The notes beneath the pieces were generated by a model, which saw only the letters and a list, made by a program, of their open reading frames with translations, was not told the origin of the DNA and did no database searches. Position numbers and translations under genes: made by a program. A DNA stretch of 64,000 nucleotides from Myxococcota bacterium (lineage in GTDB: Bacteria > Myxococcota_A > UBA9160 > UBA6930): positions 1 to 64,000 of the forward strand of contig JANQOX010000013.1 of NCBI GenBank assembly GCA_028285625.1. Reading direction: 5' to 3'. Each line of letters opens with the position of its first letter. Position 1 is the first letter of the stretch. Of the stretch, positions 8,571-18,218 are shown one piece after another.

Positions 8571-10994
8571 CTAGTTCAGCGGATCACACGGCGCGGAAGC
8601 GCCTCCCGGAATCTCGTTGGGCTCCGAGCCGTTGCAGAGGCCGTCGTCGGTACAGAAGTTCTGGATCAGACCGGTCTCGAGGAACGTCTGCAGCTGGTCG
8701 AGCGACGCCGGAATGGTGGCGCGGGTCGGATGCGGATCGCAGCGATTCGTCTGGACGAACTCGTTGGTGATCGGCGGGATGAACTCGTCGAAGACGGGAT
8801 CGTTCACGTCGAAGCTACCCGCGTCGTACACGATGAACGCGGACGTCTGGGGGCCGGCGCTGTCGGGAAGGCCGGGGATGTTCTTGAGCACCGAGCCCTC
8901 GTGGCTCGTGAGGCCCATGGTCGAGCCCGAGATCATCGATGCGAGGTTCGCCACCTGGTGGTCGTAGAGCGCCACCGTCATCAGCACGTCCTTGGGCCCG
9001 GGCACGCCCGGAAGCGGCGTACCGCGCACGTGGGTCACGTAGCCCGCCGGCTCGCCGCGCACCCAGATCTCGTGGGACAGCGAGATGCCGATGATCTGCT
9101 CCAGCGGATCGGGGTTGATCAACAGGTCGAGCAGCAGTTGGAACGGCACGAAGGGCTGCGCGCGCTGCAGCAGCAACGAGAAGTTGATCCCCGGCACGTC
9201 CACGTTGATGCGTTGCGCATCGGGGGTGAGCGCCGCGAACATCGTGCCCATGATGCCCCCGAGGCTCACGCCGAAGTAGCCGGCGGGCGTACCGGCAGCC
9301 AGCGCGCCCTGGCCGCCCGGGCCCTGGATCAGCGGATCGAGGTTGAACGCACCGCGGGTCATCATCCGCGCCAGCAGCAGCGCATGCAGCATGCCCTGAC
9401 GTTTGCGGTCGGCCAGCGCCGTGGTGTCGTCGAGATCGCCCACGACCCGCGCGATGAAGCAGTCGAGGAAGATGGCGTTCAGGTTGAAGTTGCAGCCGTC
9501 GGTCTCGTTGTTCGAGAGGCCGATCCAGTTCACGCCGCCCAGGGCCACGTCGAGGGCCTGGTTGCCGCTCGGCGCCACCGACTTCACGAACCCCGGCCCG
9601 TCACCGAACAGGCCGTGCCCGAGCACCACGCTCGAGGCCGGCGCGAAGCCCTCGCCGTCGAACACCGAGCACGGAATCGACAGCGCATAGGGCACGTTCG
9701 TGAACCCGTTCTGGAGCGGCTGGTCGTTCGCGTCGCGGTTCATCTCGGCGACGGTGCGGTTGTCGGTGAACGGGTCGAGCTGCAGGAAGTTGGGCGCCTG
9801 GAACGTGCCCTCGACCACCTTCCAGAGCGTGGTACCGGGCACCGAACAGTCGTTCTCGACCCCGGAGAGCGCCGCGGTGAAGGTCTGGGTCTCTGCCGCC
9901 ACCTGCTGGTCGAGCCATGAGAAGGCCGCGTCGCGCATGGCGATCATCTCGGCGGTGAGGGCCTCGTCGCTCTGGACCGTGAACTCGAAGGCCAGCAGCA
10001 GCGTGCTGCGGTCGACACCCAGCTCGTCCAGCCGCTGGAAGACCGGCTCGAGCGCCGCGCGCCGCTCGTTCACCGCGTCGAGGTCCGAGGGTTCGCCATC
10101 GCGCAGGTTCCGAAAGACGGCTTCGGCCTCGATGTCGAAGCCGCGATCGTCCTTGAGGTCTCGCACCGCCACCAGATACCGGCGACCGGGGATCAGGCTC
10201 TGGGTCGGGCGCAGGAAGGTGAGGGTACGGGAGGCCGAGTTGGCCCGGGCATCGTTCTCGATCCAGTGGTTGATCTGCTCGCCCGTGTCGAAGTCGAACA
10301 GCAGCGTCGGGCTCGACGGCTGCAGGCCGCGGTCGGACCAGTGGCGATTGATCGGGTCGAGGCGCGGCGCATCCGACTTCACGACGTTGGGCCGCAGGGT
10401 GAAGTGCATCATCACCTGGGCCGTGGGACTGAACCCGTCGTTGCGCGAGAGCGCCGCGGTGTCGAAGCCCCGGAGCTCCCCGACGCCGAGGTTCGGCAGG
10501 GCCGTCAGGTGGATGAAGTCGGGCGTGGCCGCGCTGGGGATCGACACTCGCAGGTTGGTCGAGGTGGTGGCGTCGGCCTGGGTCCAGTGCGACGACGGGA
10601 AGGGCAGCAGACACTCGATCGCATTCAGCGGGTCGCAGCCAGGCTCGAGGTCGAGCAGGTCGAAGGGCGCACCCGCCACCTGGAGCTGGCCGTCGACCAC
10701 GGCCTCGACCGTGATCACGTGGAGACCGGCGGTCACGGCGGGGATCGTCCCCGTCAGGTTCCCGGAAGAGAGGGTGAACAGGGTCGGGTCCTGGACCGCG
10801 CCGTCGAGTCGGACCGCGACGTTCGTGGCGCCGGCCGGGAGCGTCGCCTGGACCGCGACGTCACCGGGTGCGCTGATCAGGCCCGAGGCGGGCGCGACCA
10901 ACGTGAGCGCCCCCGGGACGGGGCACTGCATGCCCATGGCCAACACACCGAACACCAGCAGGGCCACCCGACCCCATGAACTCCACCGCCGCAT
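8571..10994 (-). CDS. Large lipase-like lipoprotein with an alpha/beta-hydrolase domain
   Basis: An 807-residue secreted lipoprotein. The signal peptide ends in a lipobox (LAMGMQC, Cys about residue 24). An Ig-like beta domain follows (about 30-120), then a region resembling the N-terminal domain of bacterial extracellular lipases such as VolA, with NDGFSPTAQVMMHF and RYLVAVRDLKD. The C-terminal half looks like an alpha/beta-hydrolase, with an oxyanion-type GHGLFG and the nucleophile elbow GYFGVSLGGIMG (Ser about residue 565). It probably acts on lipids or esters at the cell surface; the substrate is unknown. It lies 177 bases downstream of aguA on the same strand and has its own GAGGAG ribosome-binding site. 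Confidence 0.72.
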   Translation of the reverse strand: MRRWSSWGRVALLVFGVLAMGMQCPVPGALTLVAPASGLISAPGDVAVQATLPAGATNVAVRLDGAVQDPTLFTLSSGNLTGTIPAVTAGLHVITVEAVVDGQLQVAGAPFDLLDLEPGCDPLNAIECLLPFPSSHWTQADATTSTNLRVSIPSAATPDFIHLTALPNLGVGELRGFDTAALSRNDGFSPTAQVMMHFTLRPNVVKSDAPRLDPINRHWSDRGLQPSSPTLLFDFDTGEQINHWIENDARANSASRTLTFLRPTQSLIPGRRYLVAVRDLKDDRGFDIEAEAVFRNLRDGEPSDLDAVNERRAALEPVFQRLDELGVDRSTLLLAFEFTVQSDEALTAEMIAMRDAAFSWLDQQVAAETQTFTAALSGVENDCSVPGTTLWKVVEGTFQAPNFLQLDPFTDNRTVAEMNRDANDQPLQNGFTNVPYALSIPCSVFDGEGFAPASSVVLGHGLFGDGPGFVKSVAPSGNQALDVALGGVNWIGLSNNETDGCNFNLNAIFLDCFIARVVGDLDDTTALADRKRQGMLHALLLARMMTRGAFNLDPLIQGPGGQGALAAGTPAGYFGVSLGGIMGTMFAALTPDAQRINVDVPGINFSLLLQRAQPFVPFQLLLDLLINPDPLEQIIGISLSHEIWVRGEPAGYVTHVRGTPLPGVPGPKDVLMTVALYDHQVANLASMISGSTMGLTSHEGSVLKNIPGLPDSAGPQTSAFIVYDAGSFDVNDPVFDEFIPPITNEFVQTNRCDPHPTRATIPASLDQLQTFLETGLIQNFCTDDGLCNGSEPNEIPGGASAPCDPLN

Positions 10995-11171
10995 GAATCG
11001 CTCCTCGTGTCCTGCATGAGCCCGCCAGGGATCGAACGGGGCATATTAGCATCGCCTTGGGCCGTGCATGGGACTTCGCGCCACGATTGCAGGGCCGTGC
11101 GTCACCTGCGGGGGTGATGCGCGAGACGGGCGAGATGCCCGGGTCCAAAGGACGGGCACGAGGACCGGGCC

Positions 11172-12218
11172 CTAGGTCAGGGGCTGCTGCTGGGTGAGGC
11201 AGTGCACGGCACCCAGTCCCACCACCAGGTCGGAGGCCGGGATCGGCGCCACCTCGCGATCCGGCAACAGTTCGCCGAGTATCGCGGCAGCGCGCGCGTC
11301 CTCGGCCACGCCGAACACCGGGAGCAGCACGCGCCCGTTGGCCAGGTAGAAGTTGGCGTAGCTCGCCGGGCAGCGGCCGCCGTCCACCAGGAGCGGCGGC
11401 GGCATCGGCAGCTCGACCACGTCGAGGCGCCGCCCGCGCGCGTCGCGGGCGGCGCGCAGGATGCGCAGGTCCTGCGCAAGCGCGGCGTGGTTCGCGTCGG
11501 CGGCGTCGGGCTCCACCGCCACCACCACCGTGGTCGGCGCGACGAAGCGCGCCACGTCGTCCACGTGGCCGTCGGTGTCGTCTCCCGCGATGCCGTCGCC
11601 CAACCAGATCACCTGCTCGGCGCCCAGCCACGTGGCCAGACGCGCCTCCATGCCCTCACGAGTGCGGCCCGCCTCGCGGTTGGGGTTCAGCAGGCAGCTC
11701 TCCGTGGTCAGCACCGTGCCCTCGCCGTTGCCATCCACCGAGCCCCCCTCGAGCACGAAGCCGGGCTGCCGGCGCGGGAGCGCCAGCGCCTCGGCCACGC
11801 GCCGGGGGATGGCATCGTCGCGGTCCCACGGCGGGTACTTGCCGCCCCAGGCGTCGAAGCCGAAGTCGAGCACCCACGGCGCGCCGTTCGCGTCGCAAAC
11901 GAACAGCGGCCCGTGATCTCGCACCCAGGCGTCGTCGGTGGGAAAGCGATGGAACCGGCAGCCCGAGACCAGGGGGCCGAGTCGCGCGCGCACCGCTTCT
12001 TCGGCGGGCTCGTCGCGCACGCTGATCTCGACCCGCTCCTGGCCGTGGAGTGCGCGCACCATCTCGACGAAGGCGTCCTCGGCGGCGGCGAGCCGGCCGG
12101 GCCAGGTGTCTTCGGCGTGGGGCCAGGCAAGCCAGGTGGCCGCATGCGGCTCCCACTCTGCAGGCCAGCGCAGGCCCTGGGGCGCCGCATCGGGGGCGTC
12201 CGGTGCCGTGGGCGCCAC
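11172..12218 (-). CDS. aguA: Agmatine deiminase
   Basis: A 348-residue enzyme of the agmatine deiminase/porphyromonas-type peptidylarginine deiminase family, converting agmatine to N-carbamoylputrescine and ammonia. Conserved stretches include WPAEWEPHAATWLAWPH, the substrate-binding WVRDHGP and GDDTDGHVDD, and the catalytic Cys near the C-terminus in GAVHCLTQQQP. Length is typical. The GTG start directly abuts the stop of the upstream aguB gene with no gap, so the two steps of the pathway are translated together. The family usually has Asn or Gly-rich sequence before the catalytic Cys, and here LGAVHC is slightly divergent. Confidence 0.93.
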   Translation of the reverse strand: MAPTAPDAPDAAPQGLRWPAEWEPHAATWLAWPHAEDTWPGRLAAAEDAFVEMVRALHGQERVEISVRDEPAEEAVRARLGPLVSGCRFHRFPTDDAWVRDHGPLFVCDANGAPWVLDFGFDAWGGKYPPWDRDDAIPRRVAEALALPRRQPGFVLEGGSVDGNGEGTVLTTESCLLNPNREAGRTREGMEARLATWLGAEQVIWLGDGIAGDDTDGHVDDVARFVAPTTVVVAVEPDAADANHAALAQDLRILRAARDARGRRLDVVELPMPPPLLVDGGRCPASYANFYLANGRVLLPVFGVAEDARAAAILGELLPDREVAPIPASDLVVGLGAVHCLTQQQPLT

Positions 12219-13082
12219 CTAGTCGCGGAGGCGGCGGGAGAGGTCGCCGTACGCGTCGATGCGGCGGTCGCGCAGGAAGGGCCAGTCCCGGCGAACCTGC
12301 TCCACGAGGCCCAGGTTGCACGGAACCACCAGCACCTCTTCCTGGTCACTGGAGGCCCGCGCCAGCACGCGGCCGAAGGGATCGGCCACGAACGACTGCC
12401 CGTAGAAGCGCACGCCACCCTCGTGTCCGACCCGGTTGGTCGCCGCCACGAACAGGCCGTTGGCCACCGCGTGCCCGCGCTGCACCGTCTCCCAGGCGTC
12501 GTGCTGGGCGGTGTCCTCTGCTTCTCCCACGTCGAACTGCCAACCGATGGCGGTCGGGTAGAAGAGCACCTCGGCACCGGCCAGGGCCACCAGCCGCGCC
12601 GCCTCGGGAAACCACTGGTCCCAGCACACCAGCCCACCGACGGTCGCGTAGCGCGTGCGCGTGGCGTCGAACCCGAGATCGCCCGGCGTGAAGTAGAACT
12701 TCTCGTAGTAGAGCGGGTCGTCGGGGATGTGCATCTTGCGGTAGCGCCCGGCCTCGCGACCGTCGGCATCGAGCGTGACCAGCGTGTTGTGGTAGACGCC
12801 CGCCGCGCGCCGCTCGAAAACCGAGACCAGCACCACCACCTCGCGGGCGGCGGCGACCTCGGCAAACGCAAGGGTGGTGGGCCCGGGCACCGGCTCGGCC
12901 CAGTCGAAACGCGCCGGGTCTTCGGTCTGGCAGGGATAGGGGGTGCGAAACAGCTCGGGCAGGCAGACGACCCGGGCGCCGCGGGCGGCCGCGTCCTCCA
13001 CGCCCGCGATGGCGCGCGCCAGGTTGTCCGCGGGGTCTTCCCCGCAGCGCATCTGGACCAGACCGATCGCCAGCGTCGTCAC
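12219..13082 (-). CDS. aguB: N-carbamoylputrescine amidohydrolase
   Basis: A nitrilase-superfamily enzyme of 287 residues that hydrolyses N-carbamoylputrescine to putrescine, CO2 and ammonia, the step after AguA. The catalytic triad is visible as Glu in LPELFRTPY, Lys in YRKMHIPDD and Cys in GLVCWDQWFPE; the last two motifs are characteristic of the AguB subgroup. The start is uncertain: GTG 13082 gives VTTLAIGLVQM, matching the family N-terminus, whereas GTG 13124 would add 14 residues unlike the family; neither has a strong ribosome-binding site. With aguA it provides polyamine synthesis or agmatine catabolism. Confidence 0.92.
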   Translation of the reverse strand: MTTLAIGLVQMRCGEDPADNLARAIAGVEDAAARGARVVCLPELFRTPYPCQTEDPARFDWAEPVPGPTTLAFAEVAAAREVVVLVSVFERRAAGVYHNTLVTLDADGREAGRYRKMHIPDDPLYYEKFYFTPGDLGFDATRTRYATVGGLVCWDQWFPEAARLVALAGAEVLFYPTAIGWQFDVGEAEDTAQHDAWETVQRGHAVANGLFVAATNRVGHEGGVRFYGQSFVADPFGRVLARASSDQEEVLVVPCNLGLVEQVRRDWPFLRDRRIDAYGDLSRRLRD

Positions 13083-13184
13083 GGGCCGGAGGAAAGCAGG
13101 CGGGAACCGGCCTGTCACGGCCACCGCGGCCCCGGCAGACGGGCGTGACCGGCCCTGTCACGACCGCGCGACAAGGTGGGCTCC

Positions 13185-13778
13185 ATGAAGAGATCCCAGC
13201 GACCCGGCCGACCCCGATCCTCCGTGCGCCTCGCGCTGCGCGGTGCCGCCCAGACGTCGAGCGTCATCGCGGGGTTCGTCCTGTTCGGGATGGTCGTGGC
13301 GATCGCCGCAGGGGGAGGCCAGCCTGCCTACTCTCGGGCTGTGGCGCCCGACCCGCATCCGCACCAGGCCCACGAGCCGCCGGCCGTCGACCTCTGGCTC
13401 GTCGACGGGTTCAACCTGCTGCATGCGGGCCTGCTCACCGGCCAGGAACGGTCGGACCGCTCGGGTTGGTGGCGCGAAGAGCAGCGCGCGCGGGTCGTGA
13501 CCCGCGTGGCGCAGCTACGCGACCCGGCGCCCGAGATCTGTGTGGTCTTCGATGGCAGCGACCCCGGCCCCGACGCCCTGGCCGCGCCCGAAGCGCGGGT
13601 TCGCGTGGTCTTCGCTCCGGACGCCGACCTCTGGCTGCTGCGGCGTGTGCGCACGTCCGAGCAGCCCGAACGCGTCGCGCTGGTCACCGCCGATCGCAAG
13701 CTGGCCGACCGCGCGCGGCACCACGGCGCCCGCATCGTCGCCCCGCGCGACTTCCTGGCGCGCTGCGACCCGGCCTGA
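13185..13778 (+). CDS. NYN/YacP-like domain protein with an N-terminal membrane segment
   Basis: The C-terminal part of this 197-residue protein is an NYN (PIN-like) domain of the YacP type: VDLWLVDGFNLLHAG, ICVVFDGSDPG, APDADLWLLRRV and VALVTADRKLADRARHHG supply the acidic residues expected of a metal-dependent ribonuclease. The first 55 residues are unusual for the family: a basic stretch followed by a hydrophobic helix (SVIAGFVLFGMVVAIAAG), which would tether the nuclease to the inner membrane. The ATG at 13185 has AAGGTGG upstream. An internal GTG near 13340 would give the bare domain, so the anchor needs confirmation. No operon partner. Confidence 0.75.
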   Translation: MKRSQRPGRPRSSVRLALRGAAQTSSVIAGFVLFGMVVAIAAGGGQPAYSRAVAPDPHPHQAHEPPAVDLWLVDGFNLLHAGLLTGQERSDRSGWWREEQRARVVTRVAQLRDPAPEICVVFDGSDPGPDALAAPEARVRVVFAPDADLWLLRRVRTSEQPERVALVTADRKLADRARHHGARIVAPRDFLARCDPA

Positions 13779-13799
13779 CGTTCGGGCGCGGGACTCGGC

Positions 13800-14819
13800 T
13801 CAGCCTTCGGGCTCGGGCTCAGGACCAGGGTCGGACTCGGGGTTCGCGCAGTGCGGGAGCGGGTTGCCGGCCAGGCCCGCCAGCAGGTTGTCCACGGCCA
13901 GCTCGGCCATCCGGGCGCGCGTGGCCTGGCTGGCGCTTCCGAGGTGCGGTGCCAGGGTGAGCCGTGGCGCCCCGTGCAGGGGGCTCGCATCGGGAAGCGG
14001 CTCCTCCGAGAAGACGTCGAGTGCCGCGCCACCGATCGTTCCGCCGCGCAACGCCGCGGCCAGGGCCGGCTCATCGACGACACCGCCCCGCGCCGTGTTC
14101 ACCAGGATCGCGCCCGGGCGCATCCAGGCGAGTTCGCGCGCGCCGATCAGACCCCGGGTGTCTTCGGTAAGCGCCACGTGCAGGCTCACGAAGTCCGATT
14201 CTCGCAGCAGCGTCTCGAACGCGGCGGGCTCGACCCCGGGTACCGCACGCCCGCTGCGGGTCCAGCCGAGCACGCGCATCCCGAAGCCCGCGGCGCGCCG
14301 CGCCATGGCCTGGCCGATGGCTCCCAGGCCCAGCAGGCCGAGCGTCGCACCGTGCACGTCGGTCCCGAGGAGCAGGTGAGGGGACCAACTCGGCTCGCGC
14401 CCCCACCCGCCGTCGCGCACGAACCGGTCCCCCTCGGCCAGCCGGCGGGCGGCCGACAGCAGCAGCCCGAACGCGAGGTCGGCCGTGGTCTCGACCAGGA
14501 CGCCGGGGGTGTGGCCCACGGGGATCCCGCGGGCGCTGGCTGCCGCCAGATCGATGTGATCGACCCCCACCGAGTAGCTCGAAACCACCCGTAGGCTGGG
14601 GGCCCCACGCAGAAGGTCCTCGTCGACGGCATCGGTGAGCAGGCAGAGCAGGCCCTCGGCGTCGCGAACGCGCTCGAGGAGCGCCTCTCGGTCCGGGGCG
14701 GTCTCACCGGGCCAAAGATCCATCCGGGTGGCCTCGCCCAGGCGATCGAGGGCCGATCCCGGCAGATCGCGGGTCACGAACACCCTGGGGCGCTGGGCCC
14801 TGGCTGAATCGCACGTCAC
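13800..14819 (-). CDS. D-isomer-specific 2-hydroxyacid dehydrogenase
   Basis: A 339-residue NAD(P)-dependent dehydrogenase related to glyoxylate/hydroxypyruvate reductases and phosphoglycerate dehydrogenase. The dinucleotide-binding motif is LGLLGLGAIGQAMARRAAGFG; the catalytic Arg is in LVNTARGGVVDE, the Glu in DVFSEEPLP and the His in LAPHLGSASQATR. The GTG at 14819 is chosen; the frame is open 50 codons further but that region lacks family similarity. The protein ends in an odd Pro/Glu tail (ESDPGPEPEPEG). Hydroxypyruvate or glyoxylate reduction is the usual role, but the exact substrate is not determined. It is divergently arranged with the RND exporter gene. Confidence 0.9.
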   Translation of the reverse strand: MTCDSARAQRPRVFVTRDLPGSALDRLGEATRMDLWPGETAPDREALLERVRDAEGLLCLLTDAVDEDLLRGAPSLRVVSSYSVGVDHIDLAAASARGIPVGHTPGVLVETTADLAFGLLLSAARRLAEGDRFVRDGGWGREPSWSPHLLLGTDVHGATLGLLGLGAIGQAMARRAAGFGMRVLGWTRSGRAVPGVEPAAFETLLRESDFVSLHVALTEDTRGLIGARELAWMRPGAILVNTARGGVVDEPALAAALRGGTIGGAALDVFSEEPLPDASPLHGAPRLTLAPHLGSASQATRARMAELAVDNLLAGLAGNPLPHCANPESDPGPEPEPEG

Positions 14820-14960
14820 CTGCCGGCTGTCCTTCTCTCTTGGCAACCCTGGGCGACGCGTCGCGTCGCAGCGCACGAGATCGGGCGCATTCCAGGCCGA
14901 GCGGGGCGGGCCCGGGAGGCGCTTTTCTCGCCGTAAAGGAAGATGCCTTGCAACCATGGG

Positions 14961-14989
14961 TTGACGCACGGATCCCGAGGGAAATAACT
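14961..14989 (+). promoter_or_regulatory. Putative sigma-70-type promoter for the RND exporter gene
   Basis: TTGACG (14961-14966) and ATAACT (14984-14989) are 17 bases apart, about 95 bases upstream of the exporter ATG, in an AT-richer island of the 263-base divergent intergenic region. The -35 matches five of six consensus bases. A GACGAGGAG ribosome-binding site precedes the ATG. Confidence 0.45.
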
Positions 14990-15082
14990 TGCCGGTGGGT
15001 GCCTGCCCCGTGAGCCAGTTCTCGCGGGGACGGTCGGCGTGTCCGTTGCGTCGCGGCTCCCCCCCATCCGGACGAGGAGCGC

Positions 15083-18000
15083 ATGGCCGAACGACCCGAG
15101 ACCCACCACATCCGCGAGACCGCCACCCTTCGCTTTGCGCGCTTCATCGTCGCGCATCGCTTCTGGGTCGCGCTGTTCCTGATCCTGGCCACGCTGGGAT
15201 TCCTCTATCCGACGGTCAACGCCATCGCGACCGGCTCGGGCTTCCCGCTGCCGGGTCCGATCGTCCGCGTCGACGCGAGCGAGCGCGCGCTCTACCCGGA
15301 CCACCCGTTCGTCCACGCCCAGGACAAATTCAGCAAGACGTTCGGCTCGTCGGCCTTGGTCGCGATCGCGGTGACGGTCAACGAGGGCACGGTCTTTACG
15401 CCGGAGACGATCGAGAAGATCCGGCGGATCACGAACCGGCTCGACGGCGAGGGCTACGACAGCCAGACCGAAGCGCGCGAGGAACTGCGCGAGAAGATCG
15501 AAGACGCGTGGCCCGAAGACGAAGAGGTCGACACCTTCGCCGTGCTGAAGGAACTCGACCGGGCCTATCCGCCCTACCCGGTCAACCACGACCGCGTCCA
15601 GGCCCTGACCCACGGCAGCACGCGTGTGGTCACCATCGAGCCGGACGGCGCCATCACCTCGGACGTGCTCGTCAAGAAGCTGCCCGAGACCGCCGAGCAG
15701 GCCGAGAAGATTCGCGACGTGGTGCGCCAGAACCCGCCGTTCATCTTCGGCCGGCTGGTGTCGCGCGACGAGCAGGGCGCGTTCATCTCCGCCGACTTCG
15801 TGTCCGACCGCCTGTCGAGCCGCGAGGTGTACATGGCGGTGTTCGACCATGTCCAGAAGATCAAGAACGGCTGGAAGTGCGGAAGCCTCGAGATCGAGCG
15901 GGGCATGGAGTGCACCGAGGGCGACTGGATCTGGGAGCCGGAAGAGGACGACCGGCACAACATCTACATCACCGGTGGCCCGATCATGACGGGCTGGATC
16001 ATCACGCACGCCTTCGAGATCGGGCTGTTCGTGTTCCTCACCGTGCTGATGACCTTCACCCTGCTGCTCATCTACTTCCGCCGCCTGCACGGCGTGCTGA
16101 TCCCGTTCATCGCGGCCATCGCCACGGCGCTCTGGGGCCTGGGCTTCACCGGCTGGGTCGGGATCACGTTCGACCCGCTGGTGCTGGTGATCCCGATGAT
16201 CATCACCGCCCGGGCGGTCTCCCACACCGTCCAGATGGCCGAGCGCTTCTTCGAAGACTACGAGCAGCTGATGCCACAGCTCGACAACGACGAGGAGCGC
16301 GCAAAGATCGAGGCGGCCACGGTCGCGATGGCCGAGCTCATCATCCCGGGGACCCTCGGCATCGTCACCGACTTCCTCGGGTTGCTCGTCATCCTGATCA
16401 CCTCGATCCCACAGATGCGCGACCTGGCGATCTTCGGCGCCTTCTGGGTGTTCACGATCCTGTTCACGGTGGAGATCCTCCACCCGATCATGATCTGTTA
16501 CCTGCCGCCGCCCCATGAACCGGAGCACTACCTGCCGGGCTTCATGGTGCGCCTGATGAACCGGCTGGGACGCATCGTCACCGACCCTGTGGGGCGCAAC
16601 GTGGTCGCGGGTTCGGCGGTGATCCTGCTGGTGATCTCGACCTACATCACGTTCACGCAGACGAAGATCGGCGAGGCCAACCCCGGGTCGTTCCTGCTCT
16701 GGCCCGATCACGAGTTCAACGTGGCCACGGCGCAAGTGGCCGAGAAATTCGGCGGCGTGGACTCGTTCGTGGTCTACGCCGACGGCGACCGCGAGAACGC
16801 GACGGCCGACCCCGAGCCGATCCGACGCATGGAGGAGTTCGAGCGCTGGATGGAAGCGAACACCACCATGCGCTTCCCGTTCTCGATCGTTCCGATCATC
16901 CGCGCCTACTGGCGGCAGAACCACTACGGCGATCCGAAGTGGTACTTCATCCCGTCGGACTCGGGCACCGTGCGCAACACCCTGTTCCAGCTCAAGACGA
17001 ACGGACCGCCAGGCTTCCTGCGTCCGTTCACGACCGACGACAACCGCAAGGCGAACATCGCGTTCTTCTATCCCGACCATAAGGGAGACACGATCATGCT
17101 GGCGGTCGCGGCGGCCAAGGAGTTCATCAAGCGCAACCCGATCGGCGAGGTGAACATCCGGCTCGACATGGACAAGGCCGGACCGGACGACGGGCTGTTC
17201 ACCAAGGACGGCCTGACCGACGCCTTCTACTACATGATCGGGCCGATGCTGCCGCCGCGGAACCACACCCTGCGCGTGGCGATCCGCGACAAGGACGGCG
17301 ACTACGAGCGCCTGACCATCGAGCCGACCAACGGCGGTCCCATGCCCGACTGGCTCGAAGACTTCGCCGACGGCGCCATGAGCGACTACGAGGACGCACT
17401 CTACTCGGTCGAGGATGGCGAGTACTTCGCCTGGCCCGACGACCTGGAAGAGTGGGATGCCTCGGACGTCCATGCCTGGTGGGAGAGCGAAGAACTCGGC
17501 ATCCGGGCGGTCGCCACCCACACCAAGAACCTGATCGTCCACGACATGAAGGCGGTCGATGGTGTGCCGAAGTACCAGCCGACGAACTCCTGGACGCGCG
17601 GCGTCCAGTTCGTGCTGGCGGGCGGCATCATGGGCATCCTGGCGGCCATCAACGACGAGGTCGAGCGCGGCCACGTCGCCAACATCTCGCTGATCCTGCT
17701 GGTGATCTACGTCCTCCAGACGCTCACCTACCGCTCGCTCTGGAGCGGCACGATCATCGTGATCCAGCTGGGCACGGCCACCATGCTCTCGTTGGCGTAC
17801 ATGGCGCTCAAGGGCGTCGGGCTCAACATCAACACGCTGCCGGTGCAGTCGGTCGGGGTGGGAATCGGCGTGGACTACGCCATCTACATCGTGGACCGCA
17901 TCCGGCAGGAGGTCGCCGAGACCGGCGGCGACATCGACGAGGCGGTGCGCCGCACGGTGAGCACCACGGGCATGGCCGTGACCTTCACGGCCTCCACCAT

Positions 18001-18214
18001 CGTGGGCGGCATCGCCCTCTGGAGCTTCTCGAGCCTGCGCTTCCAGGCCGAGATGGCGCAGCTGCTGGTGATCCTGATGGTGATCAACATGATCGGGGCC
18101 GTCACGATCGTCCCGGCGTTCTACTCGATCATCAAGCCCAAGTTCGCGACGGCGCTGCTCGAGCAGGACCTCGAGCGCAAGGCGGCCCTCGAGGCCCAGG
18201 CGCGCGGCGAGTAG
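15083..18214 (+). CDS. RND/MMPL-family exporter, 1043 aa
   Basis: A large inner-membrane transporter of the RND superfamily (MMPL/'predicted exporter' type). An N-terminal helix (about 30-50) is followed by a large periplasmic domain to about residue 295, a first bundle of membrane helices (about 300-500, including LVLVIPMIITARAVSHTVQM), a second periplasmic domain (about 530-835) and a second helical bundle with VGVGIGVDYAIYIVDRIRQE, the typical transmembrane-4 acidic motif that couples transport to the proton gradient. Such proteins move lipids, hopanoids or hydrophobic compounds without necessarily using an outer-membrane partner. No accessory gene is adjacent, and the substrate is unknown. 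The gene ends at a strong hairpin. Confidence 0.9.
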   Translation: MAERPETHHIRETATLRFARFIVAHRFWVALFLILATLGFLYPTVNAIATGSGFPLPGPIVRVDASERALYPDHPFVHAQDKFSKTFGSSALVAIAVTVNEGTVFTPETIEKIRRITNRLDGEGYDSQTEAREELREKIEDAWPEDEEVDTFAVLKELDRAYPPYPVNHDRVQALTHGSTRVVTIEPDGAITSDVLVKKLPETAEQAEKIRDVVRQNPPFIFGRLVSRDEQGAFISADFVSDRLSSREVYMAVFDHVQKIKNGWKCGSLEIERGMECTEGDWIWEPEEDDRHNIYITGGPIMTGWIITHAFEIGLFVFLTVLMTFTLLLIYFRRLHGVLIPFIAAIATALWGLGFTGWVGITFDPLVLVIPMIITARAVSHTVQMAERFFEDYEQLMPQLDNDEERAKIEAATVAMAELIIPGTLGIVTDFLGLLVILITSIPQMRDLAIFGAFWVFTILFTVEILHPIMICYLPPPHEPEHYLPGFMVRLMNRLGRIVTDPVGRNVVAGSAVILLVISTYITFTQTKIGEANPGSFLLWPDHEFNVATAQVAEKFGGVDSFVVYADGDRENATADPEPIRRMEEFERWMEANTTMRFPFSIVPIIRAYWRQNHYGDPKWYFIPSDSGTVRNTLFQLKTNGPPGFLRPFTTDDNRKANIAFFYPDHKGDTIMLAVAAAKEFIKRNPIGEVNIRLDMDKAGPDDGLFTKDGLTDAFYYMIGPMLPPRNHTLRVAIRDKDGDYERLTIEPTNGGPMPDWLEDFADGAMSDYEDALYSVEDGEYFAWPDDLEEWDASDVHAWWESEELGIRAVATHTKNLIVHDMKAVDGVPKYQPTNSWTRGVQFVLAGGIMGILAAINDEVERGHVANISLILLVIYVLQTLTYRSLWSGTIIVIQLGTATMLSLAYMALKGVGLNINTLPVQSVGVGIGVDYAIYIVDRIRQEVAETGGDIDEAVRRTVSTTGMAVTFTASTIVGGIALWSFSSLRFQAEMAQLLVILMVINMIGAVTIVPAFYSIIKPKFATALLEQDLERKAALEAQARGE

Positions 18215-18218
18215 CAGC

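Noticed and set aside
11020..11060. A GATCGAAC stretch resembling a tRNA T-loop complement
   Set aside because: Flanking bases do not form a T-stem and no anticodon or D-arm could be built.
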